This document shows, one piece after another, positions 1 through 5,265 of a stretch of DNA of 6,072 nt (its first letter is position 1; the number at the start of each line of letters is the position of its first letter). Both the position numbers and the translations under genes were made by a program. Below the pieces are notes generated by a model. The model saw only the letters and a program-made list of their open reading frames with translations, had not been told where the DNA came from and did no database searches. The DNA comes from Syntrophaceae bacterium (GTDB lineage: Bacteria > Desulfobacterota > Syntrophorhabdia > Syntrophorhabdales > WCHB1-27), in NCBI GenBank assembly GCA_003165115.1, contig PLSJ01000302.1:215-6286 (forward strand), given 5' to 3'.

Positions 1-479
1 ATGAAAGTTCCATCGCCGACCGCGTGAACAGTCCGCTTCTCTTTTCTTGAACTATCAAAGTACGCCGCAATGCCTTCGAGGACCACAATATTGTGCTTCT
101 TGACGATGTCGACAACTTTACACTCGATATTCGCCAGGCATTCTTCTATCAAGGGCGCTTTGACATGCATTCCCTTCACGGGGGTCAGCATGAACTTTTC
201 AAATTTGTCCGTATCGGCACCGGAACATGTTCCCACTCCAATGACTTTATCAAGCATGTCGACAGCGGGAATTGAAATAACGCACTCTTTCGTTTTCTGA
301 AGGGCGGCGAAGGAATAGTTCCAGGGCCCGGTGGTCATGGCGAATATCGGGGTAAAGTCCATTACCATGGTCCACGAGATCGTCATTATGTTGTTCTTGT
401 TTCCGTCATTTGTCGTCACGAGAACGACCGGTCCGGATTCCATCAGCGTGAACGCCTTGCCAATCTCCATTTCTTTCAT
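1..479 (-). CDS. Flavin reductase-like FMN-binding protein (3' end outside window)
   Basis: The minus-strand frame starts at ATG 479-477 and stays open to base 1, giving 159 residues with no stop, so the C-terminus lies outside the window. The protein resembles the flavin reductase-like / flavoredoxin family: a beta-barrel start (VVLVTT, 18-23), an FMN-phosphate loop of the NIMTISW type (30-36), TTGPWNYS (49-56), CVISIP (66-71), GTCSG (83-87), DKFEKF (91-96) and IEECLANIECKV (111-122). Members bind FMN and reduce flavin or pass electrons from NAD(P)H or small redox proteins; most are soluble and about 150-200 aa long. The Shine-Dalgarno is weak (GGTGGG, 5 nt before the ATG). No promoter is obvious in the 37 nt between this start and the vapC remnant, so it may be read through from vapB. 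Family call is confident; electron donor and acceptor are unknown. A role in nitrosative stress next to a NO reductase is only inference. Confidence 0.85.
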   Translation of the reverse strand, partial: MKEMEIGKAFTLMESGPVVLVTTNDGNKNNIMTISWTMVMDFTPIFAMTTGPWNYSFAALQKTKECVISIPAVDMLDKVIGVGTCSGADTDKFEKFMLTPVKGMHVKAPLIEECLANIECKVVDIVKKHNIVVLEGIAAYFDSSRKEKRTVHAVGDGTF

Positions 480-495
480 GTGCCCACCGGAAACA

Positions 496-803
496 TCACA
501 TAATCCGACCCGTACAGAGGTCGCGAAGCTTGCCGGGAAGAAAACCTCTGTCCGCATGTATTCTCCCAAGGATCTGGTCTGACTCCAGCCAGTTCTTCCC
601 TGTCGGAGTCAGAATGGGATGGTTCTTTTCCAACTGTCGGAGAAATGCCCTTTCGGCAGGCGTCGTCGTTCCCCGCCAGAGCTTGGTCAGTGCCACCGCT
701 GACGTCCTTATGAGCCCCGCAAGGATTCTATCCGCTCTTTGTGGCAGCCGGTACGCAGGTGATCGACAAACACCGACGTATCAAGGATGACGAGACCGCT
801 CAC
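496..803 (-). pseudogene. vapC: VapC-type PIN-domain toxin, frameshifted and 3'-truncated
   Basis: Two minus-strand frames together make most of a PIN-domain ribonuclease. The first starts at GTG 803-801, overlapping the vapB stop, and reads VSGLVILDTSVFVDHLRTG to ..KERIESL before TAA at 710-708. The second continues as AGLIRTSAVALTKLWRG, then PAERAFLRQLEKNHP and NWLESDQILGRIHADRGF, to TGA 498-496. The join is explained by loss of one base near 723-725 (a C lost from CCC on the coding strand restores ESLAGL). PIN toxins use several acidic residues: the first Asp (D8, LDTS) is present, but the usual Glu of the ELWRG motif is Lys (codon 684-682), and the C-terminal part with the next Asp (normally KLRDLHFDVLIA) is missing, because homology stops after KLRDL at about 517. 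The product cannot be a working RNase. A sequencing error could explain the frameshift but not the truncation. Confidence 0.85.
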
Positions 804-985
804 TCAAGGCCCTCGAAGGTGAGCTTCCCCGCGTGTTCTTCCATCAGGTTCCTGAATTTCTTGAGCGCCACGATCTCCCTGAGCGCAACATGTACCGCCT
901 CGGTCCTGCTCTTCACTCCCAATATCCTTGCGGCTTCGTCTGCCAGGTGAGTATCCAGCCTGATTGATGTCATTGGTTTTGTCAT
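800..985 (-). CDS. vapB: VapB-type ribbon-helix-helix antitoxin
   Basis: This 61-aa protein begins MTKPMTSIRLDTHLADEA and continues with ILGVKSRTEAVHVALREIV, the beta-strand / helix / helix pattern of short RHH antitoxins that bind DNA as dimers. The acidic tail (EEHAGKLTFEGLE) is the part that normally wraps the toxin's active site. I chose ATG 985-983; ATG 973-971 (MTSIRLD) is the alternative. A longer frame from 1039 would begin inside the promoter and adds non-homologous residues. The gene overlaps vapC by 4 nt (GTGA), as is usual for translationally coupled vapBC pairs. The family autoregulates through the operator upstream, either alone or with toxin. Since the toxin is broken, this is now an orphan antitoxin that may still act as a repressor or neutralise a related toxin elsewhere. 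Confidence 0.85.
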   Translation of the reverse strand: MTKPMTSIRLDTHLADEAARILGVKSRTEAVHVALREIVALKKFRNLMEEHAGKLTFEGLE

Positions 986-1003
986 CGTGTACCTGCCTAC
1001 CTG

Positions 1004-1032
1004 TATATACTGCCACATTCGTATACATTCAA
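1004..1032 (-). promoter_or_regulatory. Promoter and likely autoregulatory operator of vapBC
   Basis: On the minus strand, TTGAAT (1032-1027) is followed after exactly 17 nt by TATATA (1009-1004), a good sigma70 -35/-10 pair. Transcription should start near 997, about 12 nt before the vapB ATG. The spacer and -10 hold two palindromic AT-rich blocks, GTATAC (1021-1026) and GTATATAC (1003-1010), about one and a half helical turns apart. They are a plausible paired RHH operator, so antitoxin bound here would cover the promoter. The pattern is read from sequence; binding is inferred. Confidence 0.6.
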
Positions 1033-1039
1033 CAAGCAC

Positions 1040-1264
1040 CTGGGCCAGAGATCTGCTTTAGGCGAACCTTTACCTTCGAGGTAGAGGCATTTCCCTCCAG
1101 ATAGCATTCTTTGCCTGGTGAAGAAAAGTTGCGGGTGCACGACTTTCTCCACAAGTCGAGTATCGGGCTTAAGGTCGAAGAGACGCCATGGCGCCTTGCG
1201 GAAGAACACCGGCAGGCGCCGCTATGCACAAAAGAGCCAACCCGTCTTCCCGAATTCCCTGTTT
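1040..1264. other. Intergenic region between the vapBC promoter and the norZ promoter
   Basis: No gene is convincing here. The plus-strand frame from TTG 1111 to TGA 1269 encodes about 52 protein-like residues (including LRVHDFLHKSSIGLKVEET and WRLAEEHRQAP). The same frame reads FRRTFTFEVEAFPSR just before a TAG at 1102-1104. It has no good start or Shine-Dalgarno and matches no family I recognise. It might be the tail of a decayed gene. A GC-rich inverted repeat at 1190-1220 is listed separately. Confidence 0.4.
1190..1220. repeat. GC-rich inverted repeat
   Basis: GGCGCCT (1190-1196) is matched by AGGCGCC (1214-1220). Inside, GC and GG pair with CC and GC across a one-base bulge, so RNA from either strand could form a stable hairpin with a loop of about 7 nt. 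Neither side is followed by a T-run, so it is not a typical intrinsic terminator. It separates the vapBC unit from the norZ promoter. Confidence 0.4.
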
Positions 1265-1280
1265 CTTGACCCAGGTCAAG
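1265..1280. promoter_or_regulatory. CRP/FNR-family activator site upstream of norZ
   Basis: CTTGACC-CA-GGTCAAG is a perfect 16-bp palindrome containing TTGAC-N4-GTCAA. This layout is typical of CRP/FNR-superfamily regulators (FNR consensus TTGAT-N4-ATCAA; DNR/NNR and HcpR proteins use related sites), several of which sense NO or anaerobiosis and control NO reductase genes. The centre at 1272.5 lies 41.5 bp before a start at 1314, which is where the -10 box downstream predicts initiation. No good -35 occurs between box and -10, as expected for an activator-dependent promoter. Which regulator binds cannot be read from the site. Confidence 0.65.
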
Positions 1281-1301
1281 GGTGCTTTCGTCTTCGCAGG
1301 C

Positions 1302-1309
1302 TATATATT
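1302..1309 (+). promoter_or_regulatory. -10 element of the norZ promoter
   Basis: TATATA (1302-1307), or TATATT shifted by two bases (1304-1309), stands in a GC-rich surround 21-24 bp after the CRP/FNR-type palindrome. A start at about 1314-1316 gives a leader of about 122-124 nt before the norZ ATG. The element is assigned by position and sequence only. Confidence 0.5.
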
Positions 1310-1347
1310 ACGTGTATCAAACGGCTCGGAAGGAGATCGAGACGTTC

Positions 1348-1389
1348 ATGATTCCGATGGGCAATCAAAGGCAGGGGGTTAAGCTCTGA
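1348..1389 (+). other. Possible 13-codon leader frame in the norZ 5' UTR
   Basis: ATG 1348 opens a 13-codon frame (MIPMGNQRQGVKL) ending at TGA 1387-1389, 48 nt before norZ. A GGAAGGAG stretch (1328-1335) lies upstream but 12 nt from the ATG, which is long for a ribosome site. It could be a translated leader or chance. No regulatory codon runs are visible. Confidence 0.15.
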
Positions 1390-1437
1390 TCGTCCTTGAA
1401 GAAATGGGTCATGCCTTGAACAAACAAGGAGGCAACC

Positions 1438-3729
1438 ATGCCCGGTATGGAAGAAAACTCTGAAAGACTTTCTCATTGGTGGCGGAATTCGGTCATTTTC
1501 GTGCTGATCGGCGGATTCGCCGTTCTGGTATGGGTGAGCGTGCGCTCGTACACCGATGCCCCTCCCATACCGACGCGCGTGGTTGCATCCACCGGAGAGA
1601 CCATCTTCACCGGGAACGACATTGTCGCCGGCCAGCAGGTCTTTCTGAAATACGGTCTCATGGAGAACGGGACCATTTGGGGACACGGGGCCTACCTCGG
1701 CCCCGACTTCTCGGCCGAGTATCTCCATACCCTGGCCCTCGATGCAGCAGAGACCTATGCCCGGAGGGCCTACGGCAAGGAATTTTCACTCCTCACCCCG
1801 GAACAGAAGGCGGCCGTCTCCGTGCGGGTCCGGGAGATGCTCAAGGAGAACAGGTATTCTTCGGAAACGGGCGTCCTCACCTTCACTTCCGAAGAGGCGA
1901 CTTCGTATCGCCGACAGACAGAGAAATGGAGAGCTTACTTTTTGGAGCCCCGGCTCAACAGGGGGCTCTCGAAAGGCCTCATCAGCGACCCCGGGGAGTT
2001 GCGCCAGCTCACCGCATTCTTTGCCTGGACCGCATGGGCCTCCGCGGCCAACCGTCCGGGCAGGTCTCATACGTACACGAACAACTTTCCCTACGATCCC
2101 CTGGCCGGCAATACCCCCGGCCGGGACGCCTTCCTCTGGAGCGCCTTAAGCCTCATCACCCTGCTTGCCGGCACGGCCCTCGTGCTCTTCGCCTTCGGCA
2201 AATTCGACTACCTCGGCTGGAAGGGGAAGAACGGCCACATCCATCCGCAGATGCTCGCCGGCCCTCCGACGGAAAGCCAGAGGGCGACGATCAAATACTT
2301 CGTCATCGTAGCCCTCCTTTTTCTCGCCCAGACGCTGATGGGAGGGGCGACGGCCCACTACCGGGCAGACCCGGGGACTTTCTACGGCTTCGACCTCACC
2401 CTGCTCTTTCCGACCAACGTGCTCCGCACGTGGCACCTCCAACTGGCCATTTTCTGGATAGCAACCGCGTACGTCGGCGGCGGGCTCTTCCTGGCGAGCG
2501 CGCTTGGGGGCACGGAACCAAAAAGGCAGACTCTTGGGATCAACATCCTCTTCGCCGCCCTCGTGTTCGTGGTGGCGGGAAGCCTGGTGGGCGAGCTGCT
2601 CGGGGTCCGGCAGATGCTCGGACGCTTATGGTTCTGGTTCGGCCATCAGGGGTGGGAATATCTCGACCTGGGGCGAGGCTGGCAGGTGCTTCTCGCCATC
2701 GGCCTTCTCCTCTGGGTGGCCCTCATATTCAGGAGCGTCGCGCCGGCGAGGAAGGACCCCGAGTCGCGGGAGCTTGTCACGCTCTTTCTGCTGGCCGCCT
2801 TCGCCATTCCCTTCTTCTACCTGCCGGCCCTCTTTTTTACCGGGGCAACCAATTTCACGGTGGTCGACAACTGGCGCTTCTGGATCATCCACCTCTGGGT
2901 GGAAGGGTTCTTCGAGCTCTTCGTCACGACGATGGTTGCCGTTCTTTTCTACAAGCTCGGCATGGTCTCGCGCCTGACCGCGACGAGAGTGATCTACCTC
3001 GACGCGATCCTCTTCCTTGGCGCCGGCATCATTGGGACCGGGCACCACTGGTACTGGACCGGGCAGTCGAATATCACCATGGCCCTCGGCGCGCTCTTCT
3101 CCGCCATGGAGGTCGTTCCCCTCACCCTTTTGACCCTCGACGCCGCCGATTTCGTCAAGCTGACCAAAGGCGAGTGCGATATCTGCGGGAAGAATATCTC
3201 CCTCCCCTACAAGTGGGCCTTCTATTTCCTGATCTCCGTGGGCGTGTGGAACTTCGTTGGCGCAGGCATATTCGGGTTCCTCATCAACCTCCCCATCGTC
3301 AGCTACTTCGAGGTGGGCACCATACTCACGCCAAACCACGGCCATGCGGCGATGATGGGCGTCTTCGGCCTGCTCGGCGTGGCGTTCATGGTCTTTGCCC
3401 TGCGCAGGGTCCTTAAAGACGACCAGTGGGCCGGGGTCGAGAGGTACGTGGCCGTCTCCTTCTGGGGACTCAACATAGGCCTTGCCCTCATGGTCATCCT
3501 CAACCTTTTCCCCGCGGGGGTCCTTCAGTTGTGGGATGTCCTCACGAACGGGTACTGGCACGCGCGGGGGCCTGAGTTCCTCAACCTGAAGAGAACGACC
3601 ATGCTCGAATGGCTCAGGATGCCCGCCGACGTCATCTTCATCGTCTTCGGAGTGATTCCCCTGCTCATCGCGGCAGGAAAAACCTATTGGCTGTCGAACA
3701 TGACGGCCGTGAGCCGGGAAGGGAGATGA
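1438..3729 (+). CDS. norZ: Quinol-dependent nitric oxide reductase (qNOR), single subunit
   Basis: Inner-membrane enzyme that reduces two NO to N2O with quinol electrons, a heme-copper oxidase relative with non-heme iron at the active site. The ATG follows AAGGAGG (1426-1432) by 5 nt. The 763-aa length fits fused qNORs. A first membrane helix (about 16-36) leads to the NorC-like periplasmic domain (DIVAGQQVF 61-69, GHGAYLGPDF 82-91). A helix at about 233-254 precedes the NorB core. Heme ligands are H333 (TWHLQ), H634 and H636 (NHGHAA). FeB ligands are H485 and E489 (HLWVEG), H536 and H537 (GTGHHW). E493 and E558 (SAMEV), conserved in NORs, are present, so this is not a NO dismutase-like variant. 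At the quinol pocket H307, F315 and D731 match known qNORs, while the usual Glu is D311. A CxxC (C580, C583) lies in a predicted cytoplasmic loop. Likely role is NO detoxification; no other denitrification gene is present. Confidence 0.97.
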   Translation: MPGMEENSERLSHWWRNSVIFVLIGGFAVLVWVSVRSYTDAPPIPTRVVASTGETIFTGNDIVAGQQVFLKYGLMENGTIWGHGAYLGPDFSAEYLHTLALDAAETYARRAYGKEFSLLTPEQKAAVSVRVREMLKENRYSSETGVLTFTSEEATSYRRQTEKWRAYFLEPRLNRGLSKGLISDPGELRQLTAFFAWTAWASAANRPGRSHTYTNNFPYDPLAGNTPGRDAFLWSALSLITLLAGTALVLFAFGKFDYLGWKGKNGHIHPQMLAGPPTESQRATIKYFVIVALLFLAQTLMGGATAHYRADPGTFYGFDLTLLFPTNVLRTWHLQLAIFWIATAYVGGGLFLASALGGTEPKRQTLGINILFAALVFVVAGSLVGELLGVRQMLGRLWFWFGHQGWEYLDLGRGWQVLLAIGLLLWVALIFRSVAPARKDPESRELVTLFLLAAFAIPFFYLPALFFTGATNFTVVDNWRFWIIHLWVEGFFELFVTTMVAVLFYKLGMVSRLTATRVIYLDAILFLGAGIIGTGHHWYWTGQSNITMALGALFSAMEVVPLTLLTLDAADFVKLTKGECDICGKNISLPYKWAFYFLISVGVWNFVGAGIFGFLINLPIVSYFEVGTILTPNHGHAAMMGVFGLLGVAFMVFALRRVLKDDQWAGVERYVAVSFWGLNIGLALMVILNLFPAGVLQLWDVLTNGYWHARGPEFLNLKRTTMLEWLRMPADVIFIVFGVIPLLIAAGKTYWLSNMTAVSREGR

Positions 3730-3733
3730 CATC

Positions 3734-4135
3734 GTGGAATATTGCAAGGGGAGGATAACGAAGCTGCTGGTGGATTACTTCGGGGATGATTTCCGCAGAA
3801 TAACGCACGCGCTGGAGGTCCTGAAGCATTCCGAGAAGATCATGGAGGGCACGGAAGGTTGGGACTACGAGGTGCTCGTCGCCTCAGCCCTCTTGCATGA
3901 CATCGGCATCAAGCGGTCCGAAGAACTGCTCGGGTACAACAACGGAAAGACGCAGGAAGAATACGGACCGCCCGTCGCCGAAGAGCTGCTCAAGAGCACC
4001 GGTTTTTCCACTGAAAAAATCAGCAGGGTCTGCGAGATCATAGGCAACCACCACTCTCCATCGCGGTACGATTATGTTGAATTGAGCATTCTCAAGGAAG
4101 CAGACGGGATCGTGAACAGGCTGGAGGGCGGGTAA
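3734..4135 (+). CDS. Small HD-domain phosphohydrolase, cotranscribed with norZ
   Basis: The start is GTG 3734, 4 nt after the norZ stop, with AAGGGAG (3719-3725) 8 nt upstream inside the end of norZ. The two are almost certainly one transcript. The 133-aa protein has the HD superfamily pattern: H25 (ITHALEVL), H55-D56 (ALLHDIGI), H106-H107 (GNHHSPS) and D124 (KEADGIVN), residues that bind one or two divalent metals in phosphohydrolases. No second domain, signal or membrane segment is seen. The protein stops 9 residues after D124, whereas similar small HD proteins I recall continue about 30 residues more; no continuation appears in the other frames, so this may be a short form. Substrate is unknown: a nucleotide, a signal nucleotide or a phosphorylated cofactor are all open. 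Its position implies a task during NO or anaerobic stress. Confidence 0.85.
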   Translation: MEYCKGRITKLLVDYFGDDFRRITHALEVLKHSEKIMEGTEGWDYEVLVASALLHDIGIKRSEELLGYNNGKTQEEYGPPVAEELLKSTGFSTEKISRVCEIIGNHHSPSRYDYVELSILKEADGIVNRLEGG

Positions 4136-4200
4136 GAGTTGTACGGCGCCTCATCATCGACTTCCTTATCTGTTTTTTGGCGGCCATGGACGTCTCTTCC

Positions 4201-4220
4201 GGCCGAGACGGCCCTCGGCC
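4201..4220. terminator. Hairpin between convergent genes, possible weak terminator
   Basis: GGCCGAG (4201-4207), loop ACGGCC, CTCGGCC (4214-4220) form a 7-bp GC-rich stem in the 104-bp gap between the HD gene and the convergent XRE gene. Neither strand has a proper T-run after the stem, so terminator function is uncertain. A T6 run at about 4169-4174 lies before the stem and has no hairpin of its own. Confidence 0.3.
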
Positions 4221-4239
4221 TTGGTGCTCTAATTCCCCG

Positions 4240-4614
4240 TTATGCCCTCTTTTTTCCGGGCTTCCTGCTCCTCCTGGAAGCCGGCGCCTTTGCGTTTCTC
4301 GTCGTTTCGATCAAGGCGGCGATCAGCTTCAATGTTCCGGGCGATAATTCTCTTATCTCTTCGATTACGTGGGCCCTCAACCTGTCAACGTCCATTCGCC
4401 CCTGGGCAAGGGCAAACAGATCGAGGATCTCGATGTTGAAGGCAACCGCGATCTTCTCCAGCGTATCAATTGAAGCATTCTTCTCGCCCCTTTCAATTGC
4501 TCCCACGTAAGTATGCTGCAGGTCTGCCTTTTCCCCCAACTCCTCCTGGGACCATCCCCTTTCCTTCCGCAGATTTCTAATCCGTTCTCCCACAAGCACC
4601 CTGACGTTGTCCAT
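4240..4614 (-). CDS. XRE-family helix-turn-helix transcriptional regulator
   Basis: This 124-aa protein has a complete lambda-Cro/XRE domain at about 6-65: GERIRNLRKERGWSQEEL, then HTYVGAIERG (34-43) and IDTLEKIAVAFNI (49-61). A second helical region (about 75-105) may dimerise it, and the tail (RNAKAPASRRSRKPGKKRA) is strongly basic. ATG 4614 is preceded by AAGGGG (4626-4621) 6 nt away, so the start is well supported. That Shine-Dalgarno can pair with CCCCTT about 13 nt upstream in the leader. The gene is divergent from the small gene at 4751 and convergent with the norZ operon. It probably represses itself and its divergent neighbour through the GAATTC-centred sites between them. The family is certain; the regulon and any signal are unknown. 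Confidence 0.92.
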   Translation of the reverse strand: MDNVRVLVGERIRNLRKERGWSQEELGEKADLQHTYVGAIERGEKNASIDTLEKIAVAFNIEILDLFALAQGRMDVDRLRAHVIEEIRELSPGTLKLIAALIETTRNAKAPASRRSRKPGKKRA

Positions 4615-4620
4615 TCGTTA

Positions 4621-4645
4621 CCCCTTGTGCTGAATTCTAAAGGGG
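4621..4645 (-). promoter_or_regulatory. Leader hairpin covering the XRE gene ribosome site
   Basis: In the minus-strand transcript CCCCUU (4645-4640) can pair with AAGGGG (4626-4621), leaving a 13-nt loop that contains GAAUUC. The right arm is the Shine-Dalgarno of the XRE gene, so folding would hide it and lower translation. The six base pairs are seen directly; control of translation is inferred. As DNA, the same symmetry could be part of an operator. Confidence 0.35.
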
Positions 4646-4686
4646 CGGCAAGTGGATGGTCTATAGTCATTAGACGGTATTTTATG

Positions 4687-4710
4687 CTACTCATTGAATT
4701 CTATAAGTAG
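4687..4710. promoter_or_regulatory. Long dyad, likely operator in the divergent promoter region
   Basis: Arms CTACT and AGTAG flank a central GAATTC at equal distance, with AT at matching inner positions; 20 of 24 bases obey the dyad. The nonamer TGAATTCTA occurs here (4695-4703) and again at 4631-4639, just before the XRE gene, 64 bp apart. TACAAT (4711-4716) directly beside it could be a plus-strand -10 for the 4751 gene, although no clear -35 is seen. The site fits an operator for the adjacent XRE repressor, with the second copy as an auxiliary site. Confidence 0.5.
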
Positions 4711-4750
4711 TACAATAACATGGTCCGCCGTCTGAGGACCAAAAACACTG

Positions 4751-4960
4751 ATGGCCAAAGGGGGCACGATGCCTTCAGCATTCCGCGTTAAGGGGAAAAC
4801 GGTGTCGCTGCAAGATTGTGAACGGATGTCCGATCAGGAGCTCTACGGACTCCTGAAAGAAAATATGCCGGCCGTAGCCGAGACGGTGCGGAGCGTGAAC
4901 GATTCCAACCGGGAGACCGTGATTGACTTTCTGAAGTTTCTTTCTGAGGGAGCGGGATAG
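4751..4960 (+). CDS. Small helical protein of unknown function, divergent from XRE gene
   Basis: The 69-aa reading (MAKGGTMPSAFRVKGKTV...) has no family I recognise. It is predicted mostly helical, acidic in the second half (MSDQELYGLLKENMPAVAE, 26-44; ETVIDFLKFLSEG, 55-67), without a signal peptide or membrane helix. Two starts compete. ATG 4751 has only GAGGA 12 nt upstream. ATG 4769 (MPSAFRV, 63 aa) has AGGGGG (4759-4764) 4 nt upstream and may be the true one. It ends 35 bp before the convergent second XRE gene. Position opposite an XRE regulator and across a shared operator suggests that the pair forms a regulatory unit, with this protein as target or partner. Coding status is likely but not proven. 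Confidence 0.55.
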   Translation: MAKGGTMPSAFRVKGKTVSLQDCERMSDQELYGLLKENMPAVAETVRSVNDSNRETVIDFLKFLSEGAG

Positions 4961-4995
4961 AAGTCGCTGACAAGTCGCCTTTTCGGGCGCATTCA

Positions 4996-5265
4996 TTACC
5001 TGCGAATCGTGTTCAGCGCTTTGGCTGCGAGTTGAATCTTAGCCTTATCGCCCTCACTGATGAGTCCGGCGATCCGTTGCGCCAGTTCTTTCGGCTCATA
5101 TTCAATATTGAATAGCTCCGGTGTGCCCACCTTTAATGCATCCGCCATCTTTATGAGACTATCAAGGGTGGGATTGGCCTTGCCTCTCTCGACGATGCTG
5201 CTCATATATTTCGTGTTCATTGATATTTGTTCCGCGAGCTCTTCCTGAGACGTGCGCCACTTCAT
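4996..5265 (-). CDS. Short XRE-family regulator with incomplete N-terminal helix
   Basis: The 89-aa protein starts directly at MKWRTSQEELAEQI, so it lacks the LGxRIxxLR segment that makes helix 1 of ordinary XRE domains. The rest follows the family: TKYMSSIVERGKANPTLDSL (18-37) and IKMADALKVGTPELF (38-52), then a helical tail (58-87). Compared with the upstream XRE protein there is one extra residue (V25) in SSIVERG just before the usual ERG. ATG 5265 overlaps the stop of the preceding 54-aa gene (ATGA), so translation is coupled; GGAAGGAG lies 13 nt upstream, rather far. No in-frame start exists further upstream that would add a normal helix 1. It may be a diverged but functional regulator, or the decaying remainder of one. 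Confidence 0.75.
   Translation of the reverse strand: MKWRTSQEELAEQISMNTKYMSSIVERGKANPTLDSLIKMADALKVGTPELFNIEYEPKELAQRIAGLISEGDKAKIQLAAKALNTIRR

Noticed and set aside
70..790. Plus-strand reading frames at 70-300, 331-582 and 530-790
   Set aside because: They lie antisense to the flavin reductase and vapC, whose minus-strand frames show clear family motifs.
800..1039. Longer VapB start at 1039
   Set aside because: It would place the first 18 codons across the -35/-10 promoter pair and adds residues unlike RHH proteins.
2356..3350. Nitric oxide dismutase instead of NO reductase
   Set aside because: FeB ligands H485, E489, H536 and H537 and the quinol-pocket His, Phe and C-terminal Asp are kept, unlike the substitutions described for dismutases.
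1476..3416. A 646-codon open frame on the plus strand inside norZ, and a 373-codon minus-strand frame at 2626-3747
   Set aside because: Both overlap norZ and are rich in Arg/Pro/Gly or Glu/Asp, as expected from reading GC-rich coding DNA in the wrong frame; norZ has all catalytic motifs.
4139..4510. Plus-strand 123-codon frame after the HD gene
   Set aside because: Mostly antisense to the XRE gene; no ribosome site and no family resemblance. It is also not a frameshifted end of the HD protein.
4961..4995. Direct repeat AAGTCGC (4961-4967 and 4972-4978) and a 4-bp stem as a terminator
   Set aside because: The stem is too short to call a terminator between the convergent genes.
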